Shown: in pieces, positions 25,988 through 33,688 of the stretch
How positions within the stretch are numbered: position 1 is the stretch's first letter
Layout of the letters: every line of letters begins with the position of its first letter
Assembly: GCA_964549495.1 (NCBI GenBank)
Contig: CAZJWJ010000047.1
Span: 1 to 39,019 of the forward strand
Direction: 5' to 3'
DNA from: JACKBJ01 sp964549495
GTDB taxonomy: Bacteria > Chloroflexota > Anaerolineae > Epilineales > Epilineaceae
DNA: 39,019 nt
Notes under the pieces: generated by a model
Databases searched by the model: none
Seen by the model: only the letters and a program-made list of their open reading frames with translations
What the model was told of the DNA's origin: nothing
Translations under genes and position numbers: made by a program

Positions 25988-26575
25988 ATGATCGCCAGGC
26001 TGCGGGGAAGCGTGCTCGAGTTCGAGGAGAGCGCGGTGCTGCTCGACGTCGGGGGGGTGGGCTATCGGGTTCACCTGCCGGCGCTGCAGCTGTCCGAGCT
26101 CGGACCGCCCGGCTCCGAGGTGGAGTTGCACACGCACCTGCACGTCCGCGAGACCGAGATGGAGCTCTTCGGGGCGATCGACCGGGCCACCCTGGCCCTC
26201 TTCAAGGAGCTGCTCAAGGTGGGGGGCATCGGGCCCAAGGTCGCCCTCTCGGTGCTCTCGACCCTGGATGCCGGCACCCTGCGCCAGGCGATCGTCTCCG
26301 AGGACATCGCGCGGCTGACCGAGGTGCCGGGCATCGGCCGCAAGACCGCCCAGCGCATCGTGCTCGACCTCAAGAGCCGCTTGGAGGACGAGTCGCTCCC
26401 CTTGCCGGCGGGAGCGGGCAGCGGAGCGGCGGGGGCCGCCCAGGACGAAGCCCTCGAGGCGCTGATCTCCCTGGGCTACAGCCGGGCCGAGGCGCGCCGC
26501 GCCCTGGCCGCCATCGACCCGGGCCAGCCGGTCGAGGCGCGCATCATGGCCGCCCTGCAGTCACTCTCCGACTGA
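25988..26575 (+). CDS. ruvA: Holliday junction DNA-binding protein RuvA
   Basis: 195 aa, normal family length. N-terminal OB domain starts MIARLRGSVLEFEESAVLLDVGGVGY (in part) with the expected acidic pin region (HLHVRETEMELFG). Two helix-hairpin-helix motifs, KVGGIGPKVALSVLS and EVPGIGRKTAQRIVLDL, bind the junction, and the C-terminal helical domain (EALEALISLGYSRAEARRAL) contacts RuvB. RuvA tetramers hold four-way junctions for RuvB-driven migration in recombination repair. ruvB and ruvC are not adjacent. Apparent leaderless start. Confidence 0.96.
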   Translation: MIARLRGSVLEFEESAVLLDVGGVGYRVHLPALQLSELGPPGSEVELHTHLHVRETEMELFGAIDRATLALFKELLKVGGIGPKVALSVLSTLDAGTLRQAIVSEDIARLTEVPGIGRKTAQRIVLDLKSRLEDESLPLPAGAGSGAAGAAQDEALEALISLGYSRAEARRALAAIDPGQPVEARIMAALQSLSD

Positions 26576-26735
26576 GGCTCCGCTCCGCGCCGGATCCCTG
26601 CATGTTCGCGCTCCGAACAAGGCCCGTGGCGGGTATCGCGGGATGGAGGCTTGGTGTATACTCTCGGGCGAGCGCGCCGGTTGGCGGCGTTCCGAAGCGA
26701 CCGACATCACGCCATCTCAACGAGGAGATCCCGCG

Positions 26736-27140
26736 ATGACCTATACGATCACCAACCTCTGCACGCGCGAGGGCGACTGCGTCGAGGTCTGCCCGGTCGA
26801 CTGCATCGTGCCCTCCGGCAAGGGCACCGAGCTCTTCGAGAGCTTCCCGCTGCTCTACATCGACCCGGACGTGTGCATCGACTGCGGTGCTTGCGTGCCG
26901 GCCTGCCCGCCGGAGGCCATCTTCCCGGACTTCGAGGTCCCGGAGGAGCACGAGTTCATGACCGAGATCAACGCCAAGTTCTTCGAGGCGCTGGGCGCCC
27001 CGACCTGGGACTTCGATCTCGAGGAAGAGAAGGGTTTTCCCGAGGGCTGGCCTCGGCCGGAGCCTGGAACGCCCAGCTTCGAGGAGGACCGCAAGGCCTT
27101 CCTGGCCAAGCTGCCGGAGTCGCACCGCGGCGAGGTATAG
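26736..27140 (+). CDS. FdxA-type seven-iron (3Fe-4S/4Fe-4S) ferredoxin
   Basis: 134 aa from the ATG at 26736, with GAGGAG 8 nt upstream; a longer frame from 26643 has no ribosome site. Cys9, Cys15, Cys19, Cys23 and Cys47, Cys50, Cys53, Cys57 reproduce the ligand order of Azotobacter ferredoxin I, in which the middle cysteines swap between a 3Fe-4S and a 4Fe-4S cluster; here the first spacing is x5 rather than x7. A C-terminal extension (70-134) is Glu/Phe/Pro-rich, as in FdxA proteins. Soluble low-potential electron carrier. A -10-like TATACT (26657-26662) upstream would give a leader of about 67 nt. Electron partner not evident from neighbours. Confidence 0.88.
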   Translation: MTYTITNLCTREGDCVEVCPVDCIVPSGKGTELFESFPLLYIDPDVCIDCGACVPACPPEAIFPDFEVPEEHEFMTEINAKFFEALGAPTWDFDLEEEKGFPEGWPRPEPGTPSFEEDRKAFLAKLPESHRGEV

Positions 27141-27191
27141 GCAAGCCGAGGCCAGCGCGAGCCGAGCTTCCGATGACCGCGAAGCCCTCGA

Positions 27192-28448
27192 TCAGAGCAT
27201 CGACTGCCAGGGCAGGTAGGAGATCCAGCGCTCGATGAGGTAGGGCTTGGCCTCCAAGAAGACGTTGGCCTGGGCCTGGATGGCGTCCTCGACGGCGGTC
27301 CAGGGCTGGCCTTCCAGTTCGCGCAGCATGGTAGCCTTGCGCGCGTAATAGAGTGGCAGGAGCGAGAGGGCGACCTTGTCCGGGTCGCCCTCTCCGCGAT
27401 TGTAGACCACCGCGAAGTCGCTGACGATGCGCGCCCAGTCGTCGACCCCCAGGCTGGGCGTCTCGTCTTCCAGCATCTTGTCGATCATCGCCCGCTGCTC
27501 GGCGTCGAGGATGCCCTCCAGGTTGCGTCGATCGCGCTTGACGCCCTTGCGAAAGCCGTCCCAGAGGGTCTGTCGCGTGGTGGGCACCGGCTCGGGGTCG
27601 AGATGCTCGACCTTGCCCCAGACGGGCACCGGCATCACCCGGCCGATCTCGGGCCAGACCCGTCGGTGGATGCTCATCAGGCGGAACATGGTTCCTACGA
27701 TCTGCATGAACTTGGGCTCGAAGCCGACCGTCGGGTCCTTGAAGTCGTGCGTCTTGGTGCCCAAGGGGGCCTGGTAGAGCCGCCAGCCGGCGTTGATGGC
27801 CACCGTGATCATCCAGATGTGGATGCCGAAGCGCGCCACGTCGGTCTCCCAGACGTCGCGGGCCAGAAAGGTCTTCCACGAAAGCGAGGTCATGGCGACC
27901 TCGCCGCCCAGGGGCTGGCGCAGTTCGCGGCCGTAGAGCGCCCGGGTGAGGGGGTAGGCGATCATGTCGTTGATCGTCACCTCGTGCCGGTCACGGGTGT
28001 AGAGCGGGCAGACGAAGTCGGCCTCGCCGGCCAGGACGGGACCGAGCAGACGTTCGACCCAGTCGGGGCGCACCGAGCGCACGTCGGCGTCGACGATGGC
28101 GCAGGCCTTGGCATCCAGTCGATCGGCCACCTCGAGGATGGCGCGGATGGCATTGCCCTTGCCCGCCGTGCCGACGTAGGGCGCGATCAGGGAGCCGACG
28201 CTGGTCGGCAGCTCGGCCTTGCGCGCGATCTCGATGGTATCGTCGGTGGAGCCGCCGTCGGAGACGACCACCAGGGCTTGCCGGTCCGGAAAGTGGCGCT
28301 CCAGCCCCTCGCCGAGGGCGGTCATCACGTTGCCGATGGTGCGGCTGTTCTTGTAGGTCGGGAGACCGACCACGATGTCCACCGAGCGCCGGCCGTGGAG
28401 GCGGCGCAGCACGGAGGGATCGAGCGCGCTGTCGTTGTGGCTGTGCAT
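27192..28448 (-). CDS. GT2-fold glycosyltransferase resembling mannosylglycerate / glucosyl-3-phosphoglycerate synthases
   Basis: 418 aa from the ATG at 28448, with AGGA about 10 nt upstream. GT-A motifs: VVGLPTYKNSRTIGNV, VVSDGGSTDD, the donor-binding loop GTAGKGNAIRAIL and DxD as DADV (120-123). The stretch RQPLGGEVAM ... RFGIHIWMITVAIN ... GTKTHDFKDP resembles GT78/GT81 enzymes that make compatible-solute glycosides such as mannosylglycerate. No membrane segment. It may instead act on envelope glycans, given that a lipoprotein and a UPF0104 protein lie upstream on the same strand. The specific product is inference; the fold is firm. Gap to the lipoprotein gene is 38 nt, so they are probably cotranscribed. 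Confidence 0.8.
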   Translation of the reverse strand: MHSHNDSALDPSVLRRLHGRRSVDIVVGLPTYKNSRTIGNVMTALGEGLERHFPDRQALVVVSDGGSTDDTIEIARKAELPTSVGSLIAPYVGTAGKGNAIRAILEVADRLDAKACAIVDADVRSVRPDWVERLLGPVLAGEADFVCPLYTRDRHEVTINDMIAYPLTRALYGRELRQPLGGEVAMTSLSWKTFLARDVWETDVARFGIHIWMITVAINAGWRLYQAPLGTKTHDFKDPTVGFEPKFMQIVGTMFRLMSIHRRVWPEIGRVMPVPVWGKVEHLDPEPVPTTRQTLWDGFRKGVKRDRRNLEGILDAEQRAMIDKMLEDETPSLGVDDWARIVSDFAVVYNRGEGDPDKVALSLLPLYYARKATMLRELEGQPWTAVEDAIQAQANVFLEAKPYLIERWISYLPWQSML

Positions 28449-28486
28449 CGAGCTGCGTCCTGTATGGGTCGTGGTTCCGGATGCGA

Positions 28487-29758
28487 TCAAGGGCCGAGCA
28501 AGCGGGCCGTGGCCTCGGCGGCGGAGAGTCCGGCGGCCAGGTCGGCGCCCGCGCGGGCCCAATCGGCACGCCAGGCGGCCTCCCCGTCGACGAGCGTGGC
28601 CGTGCTGAGCCGCGTTTCCAAGAATTCGAGATAGGCTTCGCTCGGCGGGCTGTCCAGCCGATCGCTCAGGCTGGCACGCCAGCCCTGGAGCCTGGCCGGC
28701 AGCCAGCCCGCAGCGAGCACGGAGCCATCGGACAGGGCGTCGGCCAGCTGGCCGGCCAGGACCGCCGCCGCGGATTGGCGCTCTGGCGACGGGGTGACCA
28801 CCACCAGGGCCCAGCCCCAGGCCAAGCTCGGCGCCGCCGCCTCCTCCCCGGGGAGCGGGCCCCAGGTCATGCCGGGGTAGCCGGCCTGGTTGGCCACCAC
28901 CGAGCCGGCGTTGACCGCGGCCAGGCTGGGCTCGCTGGCGGCGAAGCGGTTCCATGCCGCGCGCGGGCTGTTGCCATTGGTCGGCAAGAGGATCCACCCG
29001 CCGGCCAGCCCGCCGGCCAAGCGCTCCATGGCGCTTCGCAGGTCGGGCTCGTCGATCTCGGGCAGGCGGGCCAAGTCGCCGCCCGCGCCGGCATAGGTCG
29101 AGAGCAAGGGGGCCAGCTCGGGCGGGCTGCTCCCGCCCAGCGGCAGGACCAGGTTCGCGCCCTGCAGGCTTGTCAGCTCCGCCCAGGTCTGGGGCGGCGG
29201 GATCTCGCGACCGATGGCATGCAAGAGGTCGACCGCAAAGGGGATGGCCCAACTCTGCTGGCCGCTTCCGGCCCGTTCGGCGGCGAAGGCGAAGCTGTTC
29301 TCGGCCCGCGCCTCGGGTTCGGGGAGCGTCTGCAGCAGGCCGGCCTCGCGCGCGCCACGCAATGCGCCCAGCGGCAGGACCGCCAGATCCGGCAGTCGCT
29401 CGGGCGCCACCCGGGCGGTCGAGGCCAGGAAGGCCTGGATGCCGGAGGGCCCATAGGCCGGCTTGACGACCACCTCGATGTCCCCGGCCGCAGGGATGCC
29501 GGCCAAGAGGCCCGAGACCAAGTCGCTGCTCCCCGGATCGCCCGGCTCGAGCGCGTCGACCCACCAGAGCGATCGCAGCGCCGGCGCGAGGCCGTCCGCG
29601 TCCTGTTCCGACGTGGCGCCGACCGCCTCCGTCGCCTCGACCTCGGGGGTGCCGGATTCGGCCGGGCCGGATCGGCAGCCGATCGCGGGCAGACAGAGCA
29701 GCAGGGCCGCGATGACCGCGAGGCCACCGGCGGAAGGCTTGTCGTGCGGTGCTTGCAT
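28487..29758 (-). CDS. Solute-binding-protein-like lipoprotein
   Basis: 423 aa. Lipoprotein signal with AIGC (Cys28), then an acidic spacer and a domain that resembles family 1 extracellular solute-binding proteins of ABC transporters: KPAYGPSGIQAFLASTA, LPDLAVLPLGALRGA, SWAIPFAVDLLHAI, GGWILLPTNGNSPRAAWNRF and MTWGPLPGEE. No ABC permease or ATPase is nearby, so it may be an orphan binding protein or a sensor. No ribosome site is visible before the ATG; TATAAT lies 77 nt upstream. Followed closely by the glycosyltransferase gene. Confidence 0.75.
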   Translation of the reverse strand: MQAPHDKPSAGGLAVIAALLLCLPAIGCRSGPAESGTPEVEATEAVGATSEQDADGLAPALRSLWWVDALEPGDPGSSDLVSGLLAGIPAAGDIEVVVKPAYGPSGIQAFLASTARVAPERLPDLAVLPLGALRGAREAGLLQTLPEPEARAENSFAFAAERAGSGQQSWAIPFAVDLLHAIGREIPPPQTWAELTSLQGANLVLPLGGSSPPELAPLLSTYAGAGGDLARLPEIDEPDLRSAMERLAGGLAGGWILLPTNGNSPRAAWNRFAASEPSLAAVNAGSVVANQAGYPGMTWGPLPGEEAAAPSLAWGWALVVVTPSPERQSAAAVLAGQLADALSDGSVLAAGWLPARLQGWRASLSDRLDSPPSEAYLEFLETRLSTATLVDGEAAWRADWARAGADLAAGLSAAEATARLLGP

Positions 29759-29835
29759 GGGGTGGCGGGGGCGCCTCTGACGCGTTGAAGATGCCCTTCG
29801 TTCGAGGCAGGCCGCCCCGGAGGCATCGCGCCGCC

Positions 29836-29841
29836 ATTATA
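29836..29841 (-). promoter_or_regulatory. TATAAT -10 element upstream of the lipoprotein gene
   Basis: Perfect TATAAT on the minus strand in the 112-nt gap between the FAD enzyme gene and the lipoprotein gene. No good -35 at the expected distance. It suggests that the lipoprotein and glycosyltransferase form a separate transcript. Confidence 0.45.
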
Positions 29842-29870
29842 CATAGCGTCCGCGCGGAGCCGAAAATGCT

Positions 29871-31163
29871 TTACATAAGGGCGAGCCGTGCTACCCGTCG
29901 CCCGATCTCCACCGCGTAGTTCGTGCCCCGATCCCAGGGGTAGACCTGGGTCATCGATGCCAGGAACAGGCCGTCGATGGGCGTCTGAAGCGGCGGGATG
30001 CGCTCCGAGAAGCCGGTGTGGACCACCGGCTGCGCGTAGCGGGCCTTGCGCAGCCAGCTGCGCCGCAGCCAGCCGGGCTCGAAGGCTGGGTTGATGCGCG
30101 TCAGGGCCGGCAGCCACTCCGCCAGGATCTCGGTTTCGGAGAGATCGAAGTAGCGGTGATCCGGCTCCAGGTAGTCGCCGACGTAGACCAGATGCTCGCC
30201 GCCGTAGCGCTCGGCCGGCGCGAAGTTGGTATGCTCGACGCAGGCCAGAAAAGGGAAGTCGCGCTTGTCCATGCTCAGCCAATAGACCTCGTCCATCAAC
30301 GGGCGGTCCAAGGACAGCACCGCGACCACCGCGCCCAGGTAGGGCAGGTTCTGCAGATCGGCCAGGTAGTCGCGCGGCAGCTCCGGCGCCATGCGCGCCA
30401 AGAGCTGGGGGCCGGTGGTGCAGATCACGCGATCGTGGTCGGCCTGGAAGTCCGCGGCTTCCAGCCGCAGTCCGCCGCCGTCCCGCGCCTCGATGCGCTG
30501 GACGGGCATGCCGTAATGCAGCTCGGCGCCCCGCGTGACCAGGGCCTCGGCCAGCCGATCGGCGAAGGCCTGGAATCCACCCTGGTAGTACATCAGGCGG
30601 GGCGTTCGCGACTTGAGCCGTGCCCAGAGCCAGCTCATCGGGATGCCCTCGGCGTGGCGGCCGAACTTGCCGGACAAGAGCGGCTCGAAGACGGTCTCGT
30701 AGGCCGGCCGGCCCATCCAGCGCCGCAGCCAGGCGCTGGCCGTCACCCGCTCCAGGGGCCGCCAGTCGGGCAGGATCTTCAGCCAGGCGATGCACAGGCC
30801 CATGCGCAGCCGGTCCAGGGGCGGGATGGGATCGAAGCGCAGGACCGGCAGCACGCCGTCGAGGGCGTAGGCGCGGCCCCCGACGAACTGGGCGGTGACC
30901 GGATCGAGGGTCAAGAGCCGATCCTCGGCGCCCACTTCCCGGGCCAGCCGCTCGATCTCCTCGTCGCTGGTGAACCAGTGGTGGTAGAAATGCTCGAGGG
31001 TCCAGTCCCAGGCCTCGTCGCGGTAGCCGGCCGCCAGCCCGCCCGGCCGGTCGCCGGCCTCGTAGATCCGCACCCGATGGCCGGCCTCGACCAACTCCCA
31101 GGCGGCGGCCAAGCCGGCGAAGCCGGCGCCGATGATGCCGATGTCCAGGTGCCGCTGGTTCAT
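29871..31163 (-). CDS. FAD-dependent oxidoreductase (amine oxidase / protoporphyrinogen oxidase-like)
   Basis: 430 aa from the ATG at 31163, which overlaps the stop of the upstream UPF0104 gene (ATGA). The dinucleotide fold GIIGAGFAGLAAAWELVEAGH with glutamate in IYEAGDRPGG is at the N-terminus, followed by EHFYHHWF, GKFGRHAEGIPMSWLW and the C-terminal FAD motif DGLFLASMTQVYPWDRGTNYAV (in part). Such enzymes include UDP-galactopyranose mutase-like and carotenoid/amine oxidase-type flavoproteins found in glycan gene clusters. The substrate is unknown. Coupling to a flippase-like protein points to envelope lipid or glycan modification. A much longer frame up to 32243 is antisense-like sequence over the UPF0104 gene and is not used. 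Confidence 0.82.
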   Translation of the reverse strand: MNQRHLDIGIIGAGFAGLAAAWELVEAGHRVRIYEAGDRPGGLAAGYRDEAWDWTLEHFYHHWFTSDEEIERLAREVGAEDRLLTLDPVTAQFVGGRAYALDGVLPVLRFDPIPPLDRLRMGLCIAWLKILPDWRPLERVTASAWLRRWMGRPAYETVFEPLLSGKFGRHAEGIPMSWLWARLKSRTPRLMYYQGGFQAFADRLAEALVTRGAELHYGMPVQRIEARDGGGLRLEAADFQADHDRVICTTGPQLLARMAPELPRDYLADLQNLPYLGAVVAVLSLDRPLMDEVYWLSMDKRDFPFLACVEHTNFAPAERYGGEHLVYVGDYLEPDHRYFDLSETEILAEWLPALTRINPAFEPGWLRRSWLRKARYAQPVVHTGFSERIPPLQTPIDGLFLASMTQVYPWDRGTNYAVEIGRRVARLALM

Positions 31164-32179
31164 GCGTCGAACTCCTGGCCGCTCTCGCGCGCCACCTCGC
31201 GCCGCGCCTGGCCCAGGCTGAGGTGGGAGCGCCAGAGGTAGATGCCGCCCAGCAGGGTGATGGGCAACCACAGCGCCGCGTGCAGCACCAGGGTATAGGC
31301 CGAGGCGATGGCGTGGGGTACGCCGGCCGCGGTCAGGATGCGGATGCCCGGCAGGTCGAAGGTGCCCACGTGGCCCGGCGCGGCCGGGATGGTGGTCATC
31401 AGGTTGACCACGCCGTTCATCAGCATCAGGGTGAAGAAGCTGACCTCGAAGTCGAAGGCGTGCATCACGAACCAGTACTTGGCCGTTTCGAAGAGCCAGA
31501 CCAGAACGCTGGTGCCGAAGATCATGAAGACCTCGCGGCCGCGGGCCAGGCTCTCCAGGCCGACCAGGAAGCGCTCGGCCACGCCCAGCGCGCGATCCTG
31601 CAGCCGGCCCGATGGCAGGGCCAGGCGGAGCAAGGGCGTGTAGATGGCGCGCGCGGTGGCCGGCCGAGAGGCCAGGGCCAAGAAGACGATCAGCGCCGTC
31701 AAGAAGAGCGCGGTGAAGCCGACGACCACGCCCCGATAGTCGTCCAGGCCGCCCTGCAAGTCGACCAGCGGCAGGGCGGCGAAGACGAAGAGCAGCATCG
31801 TCAGCCCGTCGAAGAGCCGCTCGATGAGCACCGTGGCCAAGCTCGAGCTGATGCGGATGTCGTACTCGCGCTTGAGCACGTAGCTGCGTAGGAGCTCGCC
31901 GGCCCGGGCCGGGTAGATGTTGTTGCCCATGTAGCCGATGCAGACGATCCGGAAGAGGGGGTACATCGGCACGTCGCGTAGGTGGCGCAGCATGTAGTGC
32001 CAACGCCAGGTGCGGGCCCACACGCCAAGGAAGTAGACCAGGATACCGGGCAAGAGCCAGCCGTAGCGCGCGCCGGCCAGCACGTCGAAGAAGTGGCCCA
32101 GCTCGAGACCGCGCAGGGCCAGGTAGACGAAGACGGCGCTGATCGCGGTGCCGAACGCGAGGCGCCAATGGGATCGCAT
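31160..32179 (-). CDS. UPF0104 / MprF-like flippase-domain membrane protein
   Basis: 339 aa from the ATG at 32179; GGAG lies 8 nt upstream, and an in-frame extension to 32293 lacks a ribosome site. About eight hydrophobic segments. Signature stretches of the lysylphosphatidylglycerol synthase transmembrane (UPF0104) family are present: WRWHYMLRHL, IGYMGNNIYPARAGELLRSYVLKRE, LATVLIERLFDGL and IPAAPGHVGTFDLPG. This family flips or retains lipids at the inner membrane. First gene of a coupled pair with the FAD enzyme. A TATCAT about 50 nt upstream of the gene is a possible -10. Confidence 0.88.
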   Translation of the reverse strand: MRSHWRLAFGTAISAVFVYLALRGLELGHFFDVLAGARYGWLLPGILVYFLGVWARTWRWHYMLRHLRDVPMYPLFRIVCIGYMGNNIYPARAGELLRSYVLKREYDIRISSSLATVLIERLFDGLTMLLFVFAALPLVDLQGGLDDYRGVVVGFTALFLTALIVFLALASRPATARAIYTPLLRLALPSGRLQDRALGVAERFLVGLESLARGREVFMIFGTSVLVWLFETAKYWFVMHAFDFEVSFFTLMLMNGVVNLMTTIPAAPGHVGTFDLPGIRILTAAGVPHAIASAYTLVLHAALWLPITLLGGIYLWRSHLSLGQARREVARESGQEFDA

Positions 32180-32323
32180 GGATGGGCTCCGTGGAGCGAA
32201 GGGCGATGGGGGTCGATGCCGAGCCGATATGATACACCAGCACCGGGGGCGCAACATGCAGGCTCTCTGCCGCGCTGGACGGCCCTCCGGCACGACGGGG
32301 GAGGGCTCGACCGAGGCGCGCCC

Positions 32324-32376
32324 GACAACGAGAGACGCGGCCGGGTTACCGAACCCGGCCGCGTCTGACCGTTGTC
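32324..32376 (-). terminator. Long stem-loop after the small SWIM-like gene
   Basis: 15-bp perfect stem (32333-32347 with 32352-32366, loop ACCG) extended by a second 7-bp pair (32324-32330 with 32370-32376). No long T-run follows, so termination is likely but not certain. Confidence 0.6.
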
Positions 32377-32395
32377 ACCGTCTGACCGTTGTCAC
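32362..32395. repeat. 17-bp tandem duplication
   Basis: CGTCTGACCGTTGTCAC occurs twice in tandem (32362-32378, 32379-32395). The first copy forms the right flank of the terminator-like hairpin; the second looks like a recent slippage copy. Confidence 0.85.
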
Positions 32396-32414
32396 CCCCC
32401 GCCGGGGGCGGGGA

Positions 32415-32654
32415 TCAAGGAGCGGTGGGGAGCATCTCGCCGAGCACGCGCTCGACGGCCATGATGTGCGGATGGTAGGAAGGCTCGTCGACCGTCTCGC
32501 CGTCGCAGGTCCAGGTGCCGTTGTCGTAGGAGATCTCGTGCTGGCGATGATCGCCGTCGAGGGTGACCGTGAAACGGTTGAAGTGGAAGCGTCCTTGTTC
32601 CTGCGAGTACCGGGCCGCCTTCTCGATATTGCCGATCATGGAGGAATGCATCAT
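32415..32654 (-). CDS. Small conserved-looking protein, degenerate SWIM-zinc-finger type
   Basis: 79 aa from the ATG at 32654; AAGGAG lies 13 nt upstream. A TTG at 32666 would leave almost no spacing to that site. Layout: helix (MIGNIEKAARYSQEQ), beta region (FTVTLDGDHRQHEISYDNGTW), then TCDGETVDEPSYHPHIMAVERVLGEML. This resembles small proteins with a SWIM finger (CxC...CxH followed by MAxERxLG), but here the CxC is CD and the CxH is YHPH, so most zinc ligands would be lost. The family link is inferred from pattern only. Stands alone, followed by a strong hairpin. Confidence 0.6.
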   Translation of the reverse strand: MMHSSMIGNIEKAARYSQEQGRFHFNRFTVTLDGDHRQHEISYDNGTWTCDGETVDEPSYHPHIMAVERVLGEMLPTAP

Positions 32655-32730
32655 CGGGAAAACCAATCTCCTTCGTGCGTGCGTACGGAAGGGCGGTTGC
32701 GGCGACCGCGGCCCGTCGCGCCGAGCGAAC

Positions 32731-32765
32731 GAAAAAAGCGCGCGACGATGGCAGTCGTCACGCGC
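32731..32765 (-). terminator. Terminator of rsmI
   Basis: 6-bp stem, one mismatch and 5-bp stem (32736-32747 with 32754-32765), loop of six; followed on the minus strand by six T (32736-32731). Located 90 nt past the rsmI stop. Confidence 0.8.
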
Positions 32766-32854
32766 TCGGGTCGCTCGTTCGGCTGGGCCCTTCGGCCGCT
32801 GCAGTCAACATGCCCGCGAGTATATGCCGCGCCGGCAGCGGAGTCAAGGTGCTC

Positions 32855-33688
32855 TCAGCGCTCGGACTCCGGCTCCGGAGCGTCGTGGTCCCAGAGCCCG
32901 TAGAGCTCGCGCGCGGGACGGCCGGCCACCTCGGCCAAGCGCCGCGAGGCCTCCTTGGCACCCAGCCCTTCGGCCCGCATTCGGCGCAGTGCCGAGCGTG
33001 CGCGATCGTCGTCCCAGGGCTCGATCTCGACCTCCGGCGCGCCGGCGATCACCAGCGTCAACTCGCCCCTTGGCTCGCGCGTGGCCCATTCGGCGCGGGC
33101 CTCGTCCAAGCTGCCAAACCAGAGCTCCTCATGGCGCTTGCTCAGCTCGCGCGCCAGGGCCAGCTGCCGATCGCCGCCGAGCAGCGCGGCCAGATCCTTC
33201 AGGCTGGCCCGGAGTCGGTGGGGGGCCTCGAAGGCCACCAAGGTGTCGGCTTCCTCGGCGACGCGCTTCAAGAGGGCCTGTCGTTCGGACTGGCGCCGCG
33301 GGAGAAATCCCAGGAAGCGGTAGCGATCGGCCGGCAGGCCCGAGATGGACAGCGCGGCCGTGACCGCCGAGGGCCCGGGCAGCGCCCGGACTTCGTGGCC
33401 CCGCGCGCGGGCCCGGGCGACCAGGCGGGCGCCGGGGTCGGAGACGGCGGGTGTGCCGGCATCGCTGACCAGCGCCAAGTCGCCCGAGTCGAGTCGATCG
33501 GCCAGACGCTCGATCTGCTCCGGCGGGCTATGCGCATGGCAGCTGAGCAGCTCGCTGCGGATGCCCAAGTGGCTCAGCAGCTTGCGGGTCACCCGGGTGT
33601 CCTCGGCCACGACGGCTTGGACCTCGGCCAGGATGCGGCCGGCCCGCGGCGAGAGGTCCCCGAGGTTGCCGATGGGGGTGCCGATCAC
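32855..33688 (-). CDS. rsmI: 16S rRNA 2'-O-methyltransferase RsmI (C1402)
   Basis: 277 aa as annotated from the GTG at 33688. Motifs: TPIGNLGDLSPRA, AEDTRVTRKLL, LVSDAGTPAVSDPG, ALPGPSAVTAALSISGLP and FLGFLPRR, which identify the tetrapyrrole-methylase-fold RsmI that methylates 16S cytidine 1402. The conserved start of the family, (M)GTLYVIGTPIGNL, continues in frame five residues upstream of the GTG as IIGTLY, with an ideal AGGAG 7 nt before an ATC codon (33703). The real start may therefore be ATC, or an ATG has mutated. The GTG overlaps the stop of the sulfurtransferase gene (GTGA), allowing re-initiation instead. Residues Ser/Gly/Pro-rich at the end are usual. Confidence 0.93.
   Translation of the reverse strand: MIGTPIGNLGDLSPRAGRILAEVQAVVAEDTRVTRKLLSHLGIRSELLSCHAHSPPEQIERLADRLDSGDLALVSDAGTPAVSDPGARLVARARARGHEVRALPGPSAVTAALSISGLPADRYRFLGFLPRRQSERQALLKRVAEEADTLVAFEAPHRLRASLKDLAALLGGDRQLALARELSKRHEELWFGSLDEARAEWATREPRGELTLVIAGAPEVEIEPWDDDRARSALRRMRAEGLGAKEASRRLAEVAGRPARELYGLWDHDAPEPESER

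Larger units (their letters stand above)
32180..32414. other. Intergenic region with tandem repeat and hairpin
   Basis: 235 nt. Contains the possible UPF0104 promoter (TATCAT, minus, near 32226-32231), the hairpin 32324-32376 and the 17-bp tandem duplication 32362-32395. Confidence 0.55.

Noticed and set aside
25778..26143. Longer N-terminus of the sigma factor
   Set aside because: A near-consensus promoter (25901-25930) sits inside this stretch, so most of it is not transcribed.
27684..27696. Second LexA-like GAAC...GTTC palindrome inside the glycosyltransferase gene
   Set aside because: The spacing is 3 rather than 4 nt and it lies within coding sequence far from a promoter.
28449..29837. 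Fusion of the glycosyltransferase with the upstream frame
   Set aside because: The upstream part is an out-of-frame reading of the lipoprotein gene; the glycosyltransferase has its own ATG with AGGA.
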